Assembly (NCBI GenBank): GCA_030535605.1
Contig: JAUNRQ010000005.1
Location: 1 to 56,399, forward strand
Source: Pseudoxanthomonas suwonensis
GTDB lineage: Bacteria > Pseudomonadota > Gammaproteobacteria > Xanthomonadales > Xanthomonadaceae
DNA length: 56,399 nt
Direction: 5' to 3'
Each line of letters opens with the position of its first letter. Within the stretch, counting starts at the first letter, position 1. Positions 31,896 through 40,399 of this stretch are shown piece after piece. Both the position numbers and the translations under genes were made by a program. Below the pieces are notes generated by a model. The model had not been told where the DNA came from, did no database searches, and saw nothing but the letters and a program-made list of their open reading frames with translations.

Positions 31896-34751
31896 ATGGC
31901 CGGCATGCGCGAGCCCGCCCTCAACCTGTCCCCGTCGCCCGGCGACGAGGTCAAGACCACCACGTGCTACATGTGCGCCTGCCGCTGCGGCATCAAGGTG
32001 TGGCTGAAGCACGGCAAGGTCCGCTACATCCAGGGCAATGCCACCCATCCGGTCAACAAGGGCGTGCTGTGCGCCAAGGGCGCGTCCGGGATCATGCAGC
32101 ACTACTCGCCGGCGCGACTGCGCAAACCGCTGCTGCGCGTCGGTGAGCGCGGCAAGGGCGAGTTCCGCGAAATCGAGTGGGACCAAGCGCTGGCGATCGC
32201 CACCGACTGGCTCGGCGCGATCCGCGAACGCGATCCGGACGAACTGGCGTTCTTCACCGGCCGCGACCAGTCGCAGGCGCTGACCGGCTGGTGGGCGCAG
32301 CAGTTCGGCACCATCAACTACGCCGCGCATGGCGGTTTCTGCTCGGTCAACATGGCCGCTGGCGGGCTGTATTCGGTCGGCGGCAGCTTCTGGGAATTCG
32401 GCGAGCCGGACTGGGAGCACAGCCGCTACCTGATGCTGTGGGGCGTGGCCGAGGACCACGACTCCAATCCGATCAAGCTCGGCCTGGGCAAGCTCAAGGG
32501 CCGTGGCGCCAAGGTGGTCGCGGTCAATCCGGTGCGGACCGGCTATGGCGCGATCGCCGACGAATGGATCGGCATCCGCCCCGGCACCGACGGACTGTTC
32601 GCGTTCGCGCTGATCCACGAACTGCTGCGCACTGACCGCATCGACCTGGACTACCTGGTGCGCTACACCAATGCCCACTGGCTGGTGATCGATGCACCGG
32701 CTACCGCGGACGATGGCCTGTTCGCACGCGATGCCGAGGGGCAGCCACTGTGCGCGCTGGCCGAAGGCGGCATTGCGCGCGCGCAGACCATCGACATCAG
32801 CCCGGCTGTCGTCGGTGAGGTGACGCTGGACGACGGCCGCAAGGCGCGCCCGGTGTTCCACTTGCTGGCCGAGCGTTACCTCGATCCGCAGTACGCACCG
32901 GATGCGGTGGCCGAGCGCTGCGGGATTCCCGCAGACACCATCCGCCGCATCGCCCGCGAACTGGCCGAGGCCGCGTTCGATTCGCAGTTCGAGCTGCCGA
33001 TCCCGTGGACCGATGCCTGGGGCCGCCGCCACCAGAGCATGGTCGGCCGCCCTGTCAGCTTCCACGCCATGCGCGGCATCAGCGCGCATTCCAACGGCTT
33101 CCACACCTGCCGTGCGCTGCACCTGCTGCAGATGCTGCTGGGCGCGGTCGATGCACCCGGCAGCTTCCGCTACCAGCCCCCGTTCCCGCGGCCGATCCCG
33201 CCGGGCAACCGGCCAGGCAAGACGCGCAAGGCCGACGGCACGCTGGATGCCGCGCCGCTGGGCTTCATCCACGGCCCGGAAGACCTGCTGGTGGATGCCG
33301 ATGGCCAGCCGCGGCGCATCGACCACGCCTACTCGTGGCGCTACCCGCTGGCCGCGCACGGGATGATGCACACCGTCATCCGCAATGCCTGGGCGGGCGA
33401 TCCCAAGCGCATCGACACGCTGATGATGTTCATGGCCAACATGAGCTGGAATTCGGCGATGAACACCGCCCGGACCATGCAATGGTTGACCGACAAGGAC
33501 GAGAACGGCGAGTACCGCATCCCGCGGATCATCTATTCCGATGCCTACGCCAGCGAGATGGTCGCCTATGCCGACCTGGTGCTGCCGGACACCACCTACC
33601 TGGAGCGCTTCGACGCGATCAGTTTGCTGGATCGGCCGATCTCCGATGCCGACGGTGCCGCTGACGCCATCCGCCATCCGGTGTTCGACCCGGCGACGCA
33701 ACCGGACGCCGAGGGCAAGCCGCGTGACGTGCGCGGCTTCCAGTCGGTCCTGATCGAGCTGGGCGCCCGGCTGGGACTGCCCGGGCTGGTGAACGCCGAC
33801 GGCTCGCCCCGATACGCCGACTATGCCGACTACATCCAGCGCCACGAGCGCATGCCCGGCGTGGGACTGCTGGCGGGCTGGCGCGGCGATGGCGGCGAGG
33901 CCGAAGGCAAGGGCGCGCCCAATCCCGGGCAGCTCGGCCGCTACATCGAGCACGGCAGTTTCTGGCATGCCGAAATCCCCGCCGAGGCGCGCTACTACAA
34001 GATGGCCAATCGCGCCTATCTCGACTGGGCGCACGGCTTCGGCTTCATTCCCGCGGCACAGCCGGTGGTCCTGCAGCTGTACTCGGAAACGCTGCAGAAA
34101 TTCCGCCTGGCCGCCCGCGGCCACGGCCCGTTGCAGCCGCCGGACGGCGAACGCGAACGGGTGGCGAGCTACTTCGACCCGTTGCCGATCTGGTACGAGC
34201 CGTTCGAGCAGGCGCAGGTGGACGTCGAGCGCGAGTTCCCGCTGCACGCCATCACCCAGCGGCCGATGTTCATGTACCACGCCTGGGGCTCGCAGAACGC
34301 CTGGCTGCGGCAGATCACCGCGCGCAACCATCTGTACATGCACCCGTCGACCGGCGCGCGCCACGGCGTAGGTGATGGCGACTGGGTCGAGGTGTCCTCG
34401 CACAACGGCAGCATCACCGTGCAGGCGAAGTTCGCCGCCAACACTCAGCCGGACACGCTGTGGACCTGGAACGCCATCGGCAAGCGCCGCGGTGCGTGGA
34501 AGCTGGACAAGGATGCGCCCGAAGGCCGCAAGGGCTTCCTGCTGAACCACCTGATCTCGGACCTGACCCCGCGCGGCGACTATGCCAACGCGGACCCGGT
34601 GACCGGGCAGGCGGCATGGTTCGACCTGCGCGTGGCGATCCGCCCGGTGGCCGGCGCCAGCGGCAGCGAGCCGCAGTTCGATCCCCTCCTCGACACCGCC
34701 GCCACGGACGCTCCGCTACGCTTCGGCGCGGACCTCCGGCACGGGGACTGA
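31896..34751 (+). CDS. soeA: Molybdopterin oxidoreductase, SoeA-like catalytic subunit (probable sulfite dehydrogenase)
   Basis: This 951-aa member of the DMSO reductase family is cytoplasmic, with no Tat leader. An N-terminal [4Fe-4S] motif is formed by Cys24, Cys27, Cys31 and Cys59 (CYMCACRCG ... GVLCAKG). Cys149 in HGGFCSVNMAAGG is a probable Mo ligand, as in Nap/Psr-type enzymes. The C-terminal molybdopterin-dinucleotide domain is visible around HAWGSQNAWLRQITARNHLY. Size, lack of leader and the following FeS and NrfD/DmsC-type subunits match SoeABC, which oxidises sulfite to sulfate at the inner membrane in Allochromatium. A polysulfide/thiosulfate or other oxidoreductase is not excluded. 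ATG 31905 (MREPAL) is an alternative start. Confidence 0.85.
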   Translation: MAGMREPALNLSPSPGDEVKTTTCYMCACRCGIKVWLKHGKVRYIQGNATHPVNKGVLCAKGASGIMQHYSPARLRKPLLRVGERGKGEFREIEWDQALAIATDWLGAIRERDPDELAFFTGRDQSQALTGWWAQQFGTINYAAHGGFCSVNMAAGGLYSVGGSFWEFGEPDWEHSRYLMLWGVAEDHDSNPIKLGLGKLKGRGAKVVAVNPVRTGYGAIADEWIGIRPGTDGLFAFALIHELLRTDRIDLDYLVRYTNAHWLVIDAPATADDGLFARDAEGQPLCALAEGGIARAQTIDISPAVVGEVTLDDGRKARPVFHLLAERYLDPQYAPDAVAERCGIPADTIRRIARELAEAAFDSQFELPIPWTDAWGRRHQSMVGRPVSFHAMRGISAHSNGFHTCRALHLLQMLLGAVDAPGSFRYQPPFPRPIPPGNRPGKTRKADGTLDAAPLGFIHGPEDLLVDADGQPRRIDHAYSWRYPLAAHGMMHTVIRNAWAGDPKRIDTLMMFMANMSWNSAMNTARTMQWLTDKDENGEYRIPRIIYSDAYASEMVAYADLVLPDTTYLERFDAISLLDRPISDADGAADAIRHPVFDPATQPDAEGKPRDVRGFQSVLIELGARLGLPGLVNADGSPRYADYADYIQRHERMPGVGLLAGWRGDGGEAEGKGAPNPGQLGRYIEHGSFWHAEIPAEARYYKMANRAYLDWAHGFGFIPAAQPVVLQLYSETLQKFRLAARGHGPLQPPDGERERVASYFDPLPIWYEPFEQAQVDVEREFPLHAITQRPMFMYHAWGSQNAWLRQITARNHLYMHPSTGARHGVGDGDWVEVSSHNGSITVQAKFAANTQPDTLWTWNAIGKRRGAWKLDKDAPEGRKGFLLNHLISDLTPRGDYANADPVTGQAAWFDLRVAIRPVAGASGSEPQFDPLLDTAATDAPLRFGADLRHGD

Positions 34752-34757
34752 GGCGCC

Positions 34758-36521
34758 GTGGACATTGCCATCCTGCTGACATTCCTGGTACTGGCCGGTG
34801 CGGTCTACCTGTTCGTGACCGAAAAACTGCCGGTCGACCTGGTGGCGATGCTGGTGCTGGCCAGCGTGCTGGCACTGGGGCTGGTCACGCCACGCGAAGC
34901 GTTGTCCGGCTTTTCCAGCGAGGCCACGGTCACGGTCGCGGCGATGTTCGTGCTCAGCGCCGGCATTTCGCGCAGCGGCGTGCTCCAGGGGCTGGGCGAT
35001 CTGCTGGGGAAGATCCGCTGGCCCTGGCTGTTCGCGTTGGTGCTGATGGCCTTCGCGGCCGCGACCTCGGCGTTCATCAACAACACCGCGATCGTCGCGG
35101 TGTTCCTGCCGCTGGTGATCGCCGCGGCCGGCGCCACCGGCACGTCGCCGTCGAAGATGCTGATCCCGCTGTCCTATGCCGCGCAGTTCGGCGGCGTGTG
35201 CACGCTGGTCGGCACCTCGACCAACCTGCTGGTGCACTCGGTCGCGCAACAACGGGGACTGCCGGGGTTCACCCTGTTCGAGTTCACCCAGCTGGGCCTG
35301 TGGTTCGTCGGCGCGGGAACGCTCTACCTGCTGGTGGCGCAGCGCTTCCTGTTGCCTGACCATGGCGTTGCGCGTGACCGCACCGACAGCCACGCCGGCC
35401 GCTTCGTCACGGAACTGCATGTGCCGGAAAAATCCCCGGCCATCGGCAAGACCGGCAGCGAGGTGCTGCCCCTGGACACCGGCGATGCGTTGTTGCTGGA
35501 GATCTACCGCGACGGCTACATGCTGCTGCAACCGCGCGCGGCGACCGTCGAAGCCGGTGACCGGCTGCTGGTACGCGGTGGCTGGGACGCGATCGAGAAG
35601 GCGCGCAAGGCGCTGAAGCTGACCTTCGACCCGGTCGCCCGCGACCTCGACGGCGATCCGGCCGAGGACCGGCTGCACGCCGAGGTCATGATCGCGCCCG
35701 GCTCGCACCTTGCCGGCCGCTCGCTGGCGCAACTGCGCTTCGGCCATACGTACCGGCTGCGCGTGCATGGCCTGCAGCGGCCCGGTGAAGCCATCCGCCA
35801 GGCCCCGCACAAGGTGCCGCTGGCCGTCGGCGACGTGCTGCTGGTGGATGCCACCGAGCGCGCGATCGACGGGCTGCGCAGCGAGCCGGGCGTGATGCTG
35901 CTGGACCAGCGGCGCCGCCAGGGCGTGGACGGTCGCCGCGCCTTCCTGTCGGTGGCGATCATGATCGCCGTGATCCTCGTGGCGGCGCTGGAAATCATGT
36001 CGATCGTGTCCTCGGCGTTGATCGGCTGCGTGGCGCTGGTGGCCTTGCACGTGCTCAAGACGGAGGAAGCCTACGGCGGCATCGACTGGCGGGTGATCAT
36101 GCTGCTGGCCGGGGTATTGCCCCTGGGCATCGCCCTGCAGAATTCCGGCGGTGCCGAATGGCTGGCGCACACGTCGTTGCGTTTCGTCGGCGAGGGCAAT
36201 CCGCTGCTGGCGCTGGCCATCGTCTACCTGCTGACCTCGGTGATGACCGAGCTGATGAGCAACAACGCCTCGGCGGTGCTGGTCGCGCCCATCGCCATTG
36301 CCACCGCCGAACTGATGGGCGTGGACAGCAAGCCGTTCCTGGTGGCGGTGGCCTTTGCCGCATCGACCAGCTTCGCCACCCCGATCGGCTACCAGACCAA
36401 CACCATGGTCTACACCGCCGGCGGCTACCGCTTCGGCGACTTCTTCAAGGTCGGGATGCCTTTGAACGTGATCTTCTTCATCATGGCGGTCGTGCTGATC
36501 CCCCGTTACTTCCCCTTCTGA
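34758..36521 (+). CDS. SLC13-family permease with TrkA-C domains
   Basis: This 587-aa membrane protein starts at GTG 34758, 6 nt after soeA. The N half has helices including DIAILLTFLVLAGAVYLFV and the signature AFINNTAIVAVFLPLVIAAA. Two TrkA-C-like regulatory domains (about 205-385) interrupt it (VPEKSPAIGKTGSEVLPLDT; IAPGSHLAGRSLAQLRFGHT). The C half repeats the motif as LMSNNASAVLVAPIAIATAE and FATPIGYQTNTMVY. This is the architecture of bacterial and algal SLT-type sulfate transporters. Its place inside the soe-like operon suggests movement of sulfate, sulfite or another anion, which is inference. Confidence 0.88.
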   Translation: MDIAILLTFLVLAGAVYLFVTEKLPVDLVAMLVLASVLALGLVTPREALSGFSSEATVTVAAMFVLSAGISRSGVLQGLGDLLGKIRWPWLFALVLMAFAAATSAFINNTAIVAVFLPLVIAAAGATGTSPSKMLIPLSYAAQFGGVCTLVGTSTNLLVHSVAQQRGLPGFTLFEFTQLGLWFVGAGTLYLLVAQRFLLPDHGVARDRTDSHAGRFVTELHVPEKSPAIGKTGSEVLPLDTGDALLLEIYRDGYMLLQPRAATVEAGDRLLVRGGWDAIEKARKALKLTFDPVARDLDGDPAEDRLHAEVMIAPGSHLAGRSLAQLRFGHTYRLRVHGLQRPGEAIRQAPHKVPLAVGDVLLVDATERAIDGLRSEPGVMLLDQRRRQGVDGRRAFLSVAIMIAVILVAALEIMSIVSSALIGCVALVALHVLKTEEAYGGIDWRVIMLLAGVLPLGIALQNSGGAEWLAHTSLRFVGEGNPLLALAIVYLLTSVMTELMSNNASAVLVAPIAIATAELMGVDSKPFLVAVAFAASTSFATPIGYQTNTMVYTAGGYRFGDFFKVGMPLNVIFFIMAVVLIPRYFPF

Positions 36522-36543
36522 CGCACGAGGCCGACACCACGCC

Positions 36544-36762
36544 ATGCTGATGCGGATACTGCGCGCACTGATGCTGCTGGCCGGGCTGGCCGGCGTCATT
36601 GCCTGCACCTGGGCACTGCTGGATCCTTCGATCATGGCCAACGCCACCGGGCGCCTGCCGGAGCCGCCATCGCCACGCTGGCGCGCCGCCTTCGGCCTGC
36701 TGTTCTCGCTGCTGATCCTTGGCTGGGGCGCTGGCGTGCTGCGCCACCGGGAGCTGCCATGA
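36544..36762 (+). CDS. Small two-helix membrane protein in the soe-like operon, 72 aa
   Basis: The product has two hydrophobic segments, ILRALMLLAGLAGVIACTWA and FGLLFSLLILGWGAGVL, with a short Pro-rich loop (GRLPEPPSPRWR). Its stop overlaps the soeB-like ATG (ATGA), so it is co-translated with the FeS subunit. I recognise no family. It could assist the membrane complex or the permease. Confidence 0.75.
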   Translation: MLMRILRALMLLAGLAGVIACTWALLDPSIMANATGRLPEPPSPRWRAAFGLLFSLLILGWGAGVLRHRELP

Positions 36763-37610
36763 CCGGGTTGCCACCGCCGTCTGCGAAAAAGCTCGGGCTG
36801 GTCATCGACCTGGACATCTGCGTCGGCTGCCATGCCTGCGCGACCAGCTGCAAGGAATGGAACGCCGCCGGAATCGCCGGGCCGCTGACCGACGAAAACC
36901 CCTACGGCAAGGACCCGCACGGCATCTGGTTCAACCGCGTGCACAGCTACGAGGTGGAGGCGCAATCCCCCACCCCGGTCCTGGCAAGTGGGCGGGAACC
37001 GGTGCATGGCGACGCCGCCGCCGACGCGAACCGGACTGCCCGGCAGCGCAACGCGGTTCCGGGCGAAGGCAACGCGCCGCCGCAACCGGCCATGACCCTG
37101 CATTTTCCGCGCAGCTGCCTGCATTGCGACACCCCGCAATGCGTCACCGTGTGCCCGACCGGTGCCAGCTTCAAGCGCGCCGAAGACGGCATCGTACTGG
37201 TGGACGAGGACAAGTGCATCGGCTGCAAGCTGTGCTCGTGGGCCTGCCCCTACGGCGCACGCGAGTACTCGCATGTGGAAGGGGTGATGAAGAAATGCAC
37301 CCTGTGCGTGGACCGGATCTACAACCAGCACCTGCCCGAGGCCGAGCGCCAACCCGCCTGCGTGCAGGCCTGTCCGACCCGCGCGCGCCATTTCGGCGAC
37401 CTCGGTGATCCGCAGTCGGAAGTGTCGAAACTGGTGGCCGACCGCGGCGGTGTCGCGTTGATGCCCGAACTGGGCTACGCGCCGGTCAACCGCTACCTGC
37501 CGCCGCGCCCGCGCCGTGGTGGTGACGAAGATGCCGCCACATCCGGCACCGACGCCGGCACCAGCGGCAACCCCCTGCAACGCTGGCTCGGCCGACTGGT
37601 GAAACGCTGA
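36759..37610 (+). CDS. soeB: 4Fe-4S ferredoxin-type electron transfer subunit, SoeB/DmsB-like
   Basis: This 283-aa protein carries four [4Fe-4S] cluster sets: CVGCHACATSC, CLHCDTPQCVTVCP, CIGCKLCSWACP and CTLCVDR...CVQACPT, the standard DmsB/PsrB/SoeB pattern passing electrons between the Mo subunit and the membrane anchor. An insertion of about 40 residues, low in complexity (LASGREPVHGDAAADANRTA and following), lies between the first and second cluster sets, and the C terminus has a Gly/Asp/Thr-rich tail. The start overlaps the upstream gene by 4 nt, and the stop overlaps the soeC start by 1 nt (TGATG). Confidence 0.9.
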   Translation: MTGLPPPSAKKLGLVIDLDICVGCHACATSCKEWNAAGIAGPLTDENPYGKDPHGIWFNRVHSYEVEAQSPTPVLASGREPVHGDAAADANRTARQRNAVPGEGNAPPQPAMTLHFPRSCLHCDTPQCVTVCPTGASFKRAEDGIVLVDEDKCIGCKLCSWACPYGAREYSHVEGVMKKCTLCVDRIYNQHLPEAERQPACVQACPTRARHFGDLGDPQSEVSKLVADRGGVALMPELGYAPVNRYLPPRPRRGGDEDAATSGTDAGTSGNPLQRWLGRLVKR

Positions 37611-38515
37611 TGCATCCCGCGCTGTCCGTGATCTTCTTCACCACCCTGTCGGGCCTCGGCTATGGCATCTGGATCTGGGTCGGCCTGCGCCTTGCGTTCG
37701 GCCCGGCACCCGACGGCTTCCTGCCGCTGGGCATCTGGCTGCTGCTGATCGCGGGCGCCGTGCTGACCGCCGTGGGCCTGTTGTCGTCGTTCTGGCACCT
37801 GGGCAAGCCGCTGCGGGCGTGGCGCGCGTTTTCGCAATGGCGCACGTCGTGGCTGTCGCGCGAAGGGGCCATGGCGGCACTGTGCTTCGTCCCCGCCGCG
37901 TTGCTGTGGCTGGCTCCCGACGCCGGCATCCCCGCGCGGGTGCTGGGCATGCTGCTGGCCCTGTGCGCGCTGGTGACCGTGGCCTGCACCGCGATGATCT
38001 ACGCCAGCCTCAAGCCGATCCCCGCGTGGCGTCATCATCTGGTGTTGCCGGTCTATCTGGGCTTCGCCGTGCTGGGTGGCGGACTGGCCTGGCTGGCGAT
38101 GGCCGGTGGCGGCGCATGGCTGGCCGGGTTGCTCGCCGTGCTGGCCTTGGTGCTGATCGGGATGAAGCTGGGGTACTGGCGCGACATCGATGGCAGCGCG
38201 TTGCCACAGGACCGCGGTGATGCCGTTGGCCTGCCCGGACGCGGCGTGCGGGTGTTCGAGCACCCGCACACCGAAGCCAACTACCTGACCCGGGAAATGG
38301 GCTTCGTCGTCGCCCGTCGCCATGCGCGCACGTTGCGCCTGCTCATGCTGCTGTGCCTGGCCACGGTGCCGATCGGCATGCTGCTGCTGGCGGCCGGACT
38401 GCTGGCGCCGGGCGCATGGCTGTGGCTGCTTCCGGCGGCCGTGCTGCTGGGCAGCGTTTTCGAACGCTGGTTGTTTTTCGCCCAAGCCCGGCACCTGGTG
38501 ATGCTGTACTACTGA
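37610..38515 (+). CDS. soeC: DmsC/SoeC-type membrane anchor subunit
   Basis: This 301-aa integral membrane protein has about eight hydrophobic helices, starting MHPALSVIFFTTLSGLGYGI. The region SSFWHLGKPLRAWRAFSQWR with TSWLSREG is the DmsC/YnfH signature. The anchor takes electrons from the FeS subunit to the quinone pool (or the reverse). The start overlaps soeB (TGATG). Length fits the family. Confidence 0.9.
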   Translation: MHPALSVIFFTTLSGLGYGIWIWVGLRLAFGPAPDGFLPLGIWLLLIAGAVLTAVGLLSSFWHLGKPLRAWRAFSQWRTSWLSREGAMAALCFVPAALLWLAPDAGIPARVLGMLLALCALVTVACTAMIYASLKPIPAWRHHLVLPVYLGFAVLGGGLAWLAMAGGGAWLAGLLAVLALVLIGMKLGYWRDIDGSALPQDRGDAVGLPGRGVRVFEHPHTEANYLTREMGFVVARRHARTLRLLMLLCLATVPIGMLLLAAGLLAPGAWLWLLPAAVLLGSVFERWLFFAQARHLVMLYY

Positions 38516-38548
38516 GCACGTTGGCTGAACACGGCCCGCGCAACCGGC

Positions 38549-38577
38549 TTGGACGCGCCGCGCGGGACGGGCAAAAT
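38549..38577 (+). promoter_or_regulatory. Sigma-70-like promoter for the outer-membrane-like protein gene
   Basis: TTGGAC (38549-38554) and CAAAAT (38572-38577) are separated by 17 nt and lie about 40 nt before ATG 38616. A GGGCAAAAT box also precedes the ABC transporter gene at 55916-55924. Confidence 0.45.
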
Positions 38578-38615
38578 GATCCGCTGACGTTCCGAAGTAC
38601 CTTGCCGCGACGACA

Positions 38616-39248
38616 ATGTCCGCCGTACTGACATTGCTGATCCTGCCCGTGTTCCTGCAGCCGGTGACGGAGGATCCCTCGCGTCCGGTGGCCCTGCAGG
38701 TGCCGGCCGAATACGCGCCGATCCCCATGCATTGCCGCGAGCTGGCCTGCACCGGCGCCGGTCCGCGGCTGGCCTTCGCCGAAACCACGCCGCGCCGTGA
38801 CCTGCCCGGCCAGCCGCGGCGTGGCCAGCGCCTGCGCGCGCCGACCAGCCGCAACAGCTGGGTCGCGACCGAGTTCAACGACTCTCGTCTCGGCGCACGC
38901 TACGGTGTCCAGGCTTGGCATGACGCCGACACCCAGCTGCGCGTGGAAGTCGGCACCGGCCTGCGCTGGCGTCCCTATGCCGACAACGGCAGCGCCAGCC
39001 AGGGACTGGTCGCTCGCGGCCAGGTCGACCTGCAGCACCGTCTGGGCGAGCGCACCCGCCTGAGCCAGCGCACCTGGTTCGAGACCGGCAACAACGCGCG
39101 CTACCTGCGCAGCGCCATCGGCCTGACCATGCAACTGCAACCGCAGCTGAGCTGGCAGACCGAGGTCGAGCTCCGCCACCACGCCACCCACGGCGGCACC
39201 GAGCAGACCCGAACCGAAAGCCGCACCCAGCTTCGCTATCGCTTCTGA
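38616..39248 (+). CDS. Probable outer-membrane beta-barrel protein, 210 aa
   Basis: After a short hydrophobic N terminus (MSAVLTLLILPVFLQPV) and a basic linker, residues about 80-210 alternate as amphipathic strands (RLGARYGVQAWHD, LRVEVGTGLRWRPY, SQRTWFETGNNARYL, GLTMQLQPQLSWQTEVELRH) and end in LRYRF, the terminal aromatic typical of Bam substrates. The pattern resembles small DUF481/YdiY-like barrels. No catalytic motif is visible. The signal peptide is short and the start could be further upstream, although no better ATG is seen. Its link to the soe-like genes is only proximity. Confidence 0.65.
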   Translation: MSAVLTLLILPVFLQPVTEDPSRPVALQVPAEYAPIPMHCRELACTGAGPRLAFAETTPRRDLPGQPRRGQRLRAPTSRNSWVATEFNDSRLGARYGVQAWHDADTQLRVEVGTGLRWRPYADNGSASQGLVARGQVDLQHRLGERTRLSQRTWFETGNNARYLRSAIGLTMQLQPQLSWQTEVELRHHATHGGTEQTRTESRTQLRYRF

Positions 39249-39264
39249 ACGGCCAAGCGCCGCG

Positions 39265-39585
39265 CTACTGCTGTTGCGGCCGCCAGCCGCGGTTGCGGAT
39301 GTCCAGCCACAGGCTGTAGGCGGCGGTGAACGCGGGCAGCAGGTTCTGCACCACCCCGACCGCGTCCTGCTTGGACGAAAAGAGGAAGTACGACAACGTC
39401 ATCGCACTGCCGGCCAGGCTCATCAGCCAGAACGCCCGCGGGATCACCGGCATGCGCGCCTTGCGCGTGGCCAGGAACTGCACCAGCCAGCGCAGCCCGA
39501 ACAGGGTCGCACCGGTCAGGCCGATCAGCTTCCACGGGGTCATGTGCAGGCCGGTCCAGGCCAGCCAGGTCAATTCCTGGTTCAT
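39265..39585 (-). CDS. LAB_N-domain inner-membrane protein (lipid-A-disaccharide synthase N-terminal domain), 106 aa
   Basis: The protein has three or four hydrophobic segments with the LAB_N pattern WKLIGLTGATLFGLRWLVQF followed by FWLMSLAGSAMTLSYFLF. This stand-alone domain occurs beside glycosyltransferases that modify lipid A. Its ATG overlaps the GT2 gene stop (ATGA). By analogy it is thought to support transfer or flipping of a lipid-linked sugar; this is unproven. Confidence 0.88.
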   Translation of the reverse strand: MNQELTWLAWTGLHMTPWKLIGLTGATLFGLRWLVQFLATRKARMPVIPRAFWLMSLAGSAMTLSYFLFSSKQDAVGVVQNLLPAFTAAYSLWLDIRNRGWRPQQQ

Positions 39586-40334
39586 GGGACGGCTCCCTCC
39601 CGCGTGATTTCGACGGCGTCATGGCGAGCGGCGCCACCGCGGCGGATCAACCACAACATGCCGAGCAGGTCGTGGATACCGACCAGCGCGCGCGAAAGGT
39701 TGGTGTACTTGGAAGCCCCGGCGGTGCGTGGCCGATGCCGAACCGGCACGCTTTGCGTCTGCCAGCCGGCACGCTGCACCAGTGCCGGCAGATAGCGGTG
39801 CATGTGGTCGAACGCGGGCAGGCGCAGGAACGCTTCGCGCTCGAACAGCTTGATCCCGCAGCCGGTGTCGGGGGTGTCATCGCGCAGCAGCGCGGTGCGG
39901 ATGCGGTTGGCCCAGCGCGACGCCAGGCGCTTGCTGCCGCTGTCCCGGCGCTGCACCCGCCAGCCGGCGAACAGCTTGACCCCGGCGGCGGCGGCATCAC
40001 GTTGCGCCAGCAGTCCGGGCAGGTCCGCCGGATCGTTCTGGCCATCACCGTCCAGCGTCGCGACCCACGGTGCGCGTGCGGCCAGCACCCCGGAACGCAT
40101 CGCGGCACTTTGCCCGCGGCGCCGTGGTTGCGCCACGACCCGCAACGCCGGCGTGGTGACGGCCTTGGCCCGCAACACCGCCAGGCTGTCGTCGGAGGAG
40201 GCGTCATCCACGCACACGATCTCGAAACGGCCCAGCCCGGGCACCGCGAGGATCTCGTCGACCAGCGGCACGATGTTGTCGCGCTCGTTGAACACGGGGA
40301 TGACGATGGACAGCTCGGGAACGGGATGGCTCAT
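39582..40334 (-). CDS. GT2 glycosyltransferase (polyprenyl-phosphate sugar synthase, DPM/ArnC-like)
   Basis: This 250-aa protein begins MSHPVPELSIVIPVFNERDN, the GT2 opening, followed by the nucleotide-sugar motif VCVDDASSDDS and the metal-binding ATLDGDGQNDP. The acceptor-side segment is DTGCGIKLFEREAFLRLP. It lacks the two C-terminal TM helices of ArnC, so it resembles dolichyl-phosphate mannose synthase-like enzymes that load a sugar onto undecaprenyl phosphate. It lies between an ArnT-like transferase and a LAB_N protein, suggesting a lipid A/LPS decoration pathway. The donor sugar is unknown. Confidence 0.88.
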   Translation of the reverse strand: MSHPVPELSIVIPVFNERDNIVPLVDEILAVPGLGRFEIVCVDDASSDDSLAVLRAKAVTTPALRVVAQPRRRGQSAAMRSGVLAARAPWVATLDGDGQNDPADLPGLLAQRDAAAAGVKLFAGWRVQRRDSGSKRLASRWANRIRTALLRDDTPDTGCGIKLFEREAFLRLPAFDHMHRYLPALVQRAGWQTQSVPVRHRPRTAGASKYTNLSRALVGIHDLLGMLWLIRRGGAARHDAVEITREGAVP

Positions 40335-40399
40335 GAGGGCTCCGGCACAGGGGCAGGCGTGGGGCAGGCTTGGAGCAGGCGGGGGACCATTCGCGCCGC

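Noticed and set aside
34716-37580. A 954-codon minus-strand open frame
   Set aside because: It lies opposite the permease and FeS subunit genes, which have clear families. The composition (His, Gln, Arg, Ala) is typical of shadow frames.
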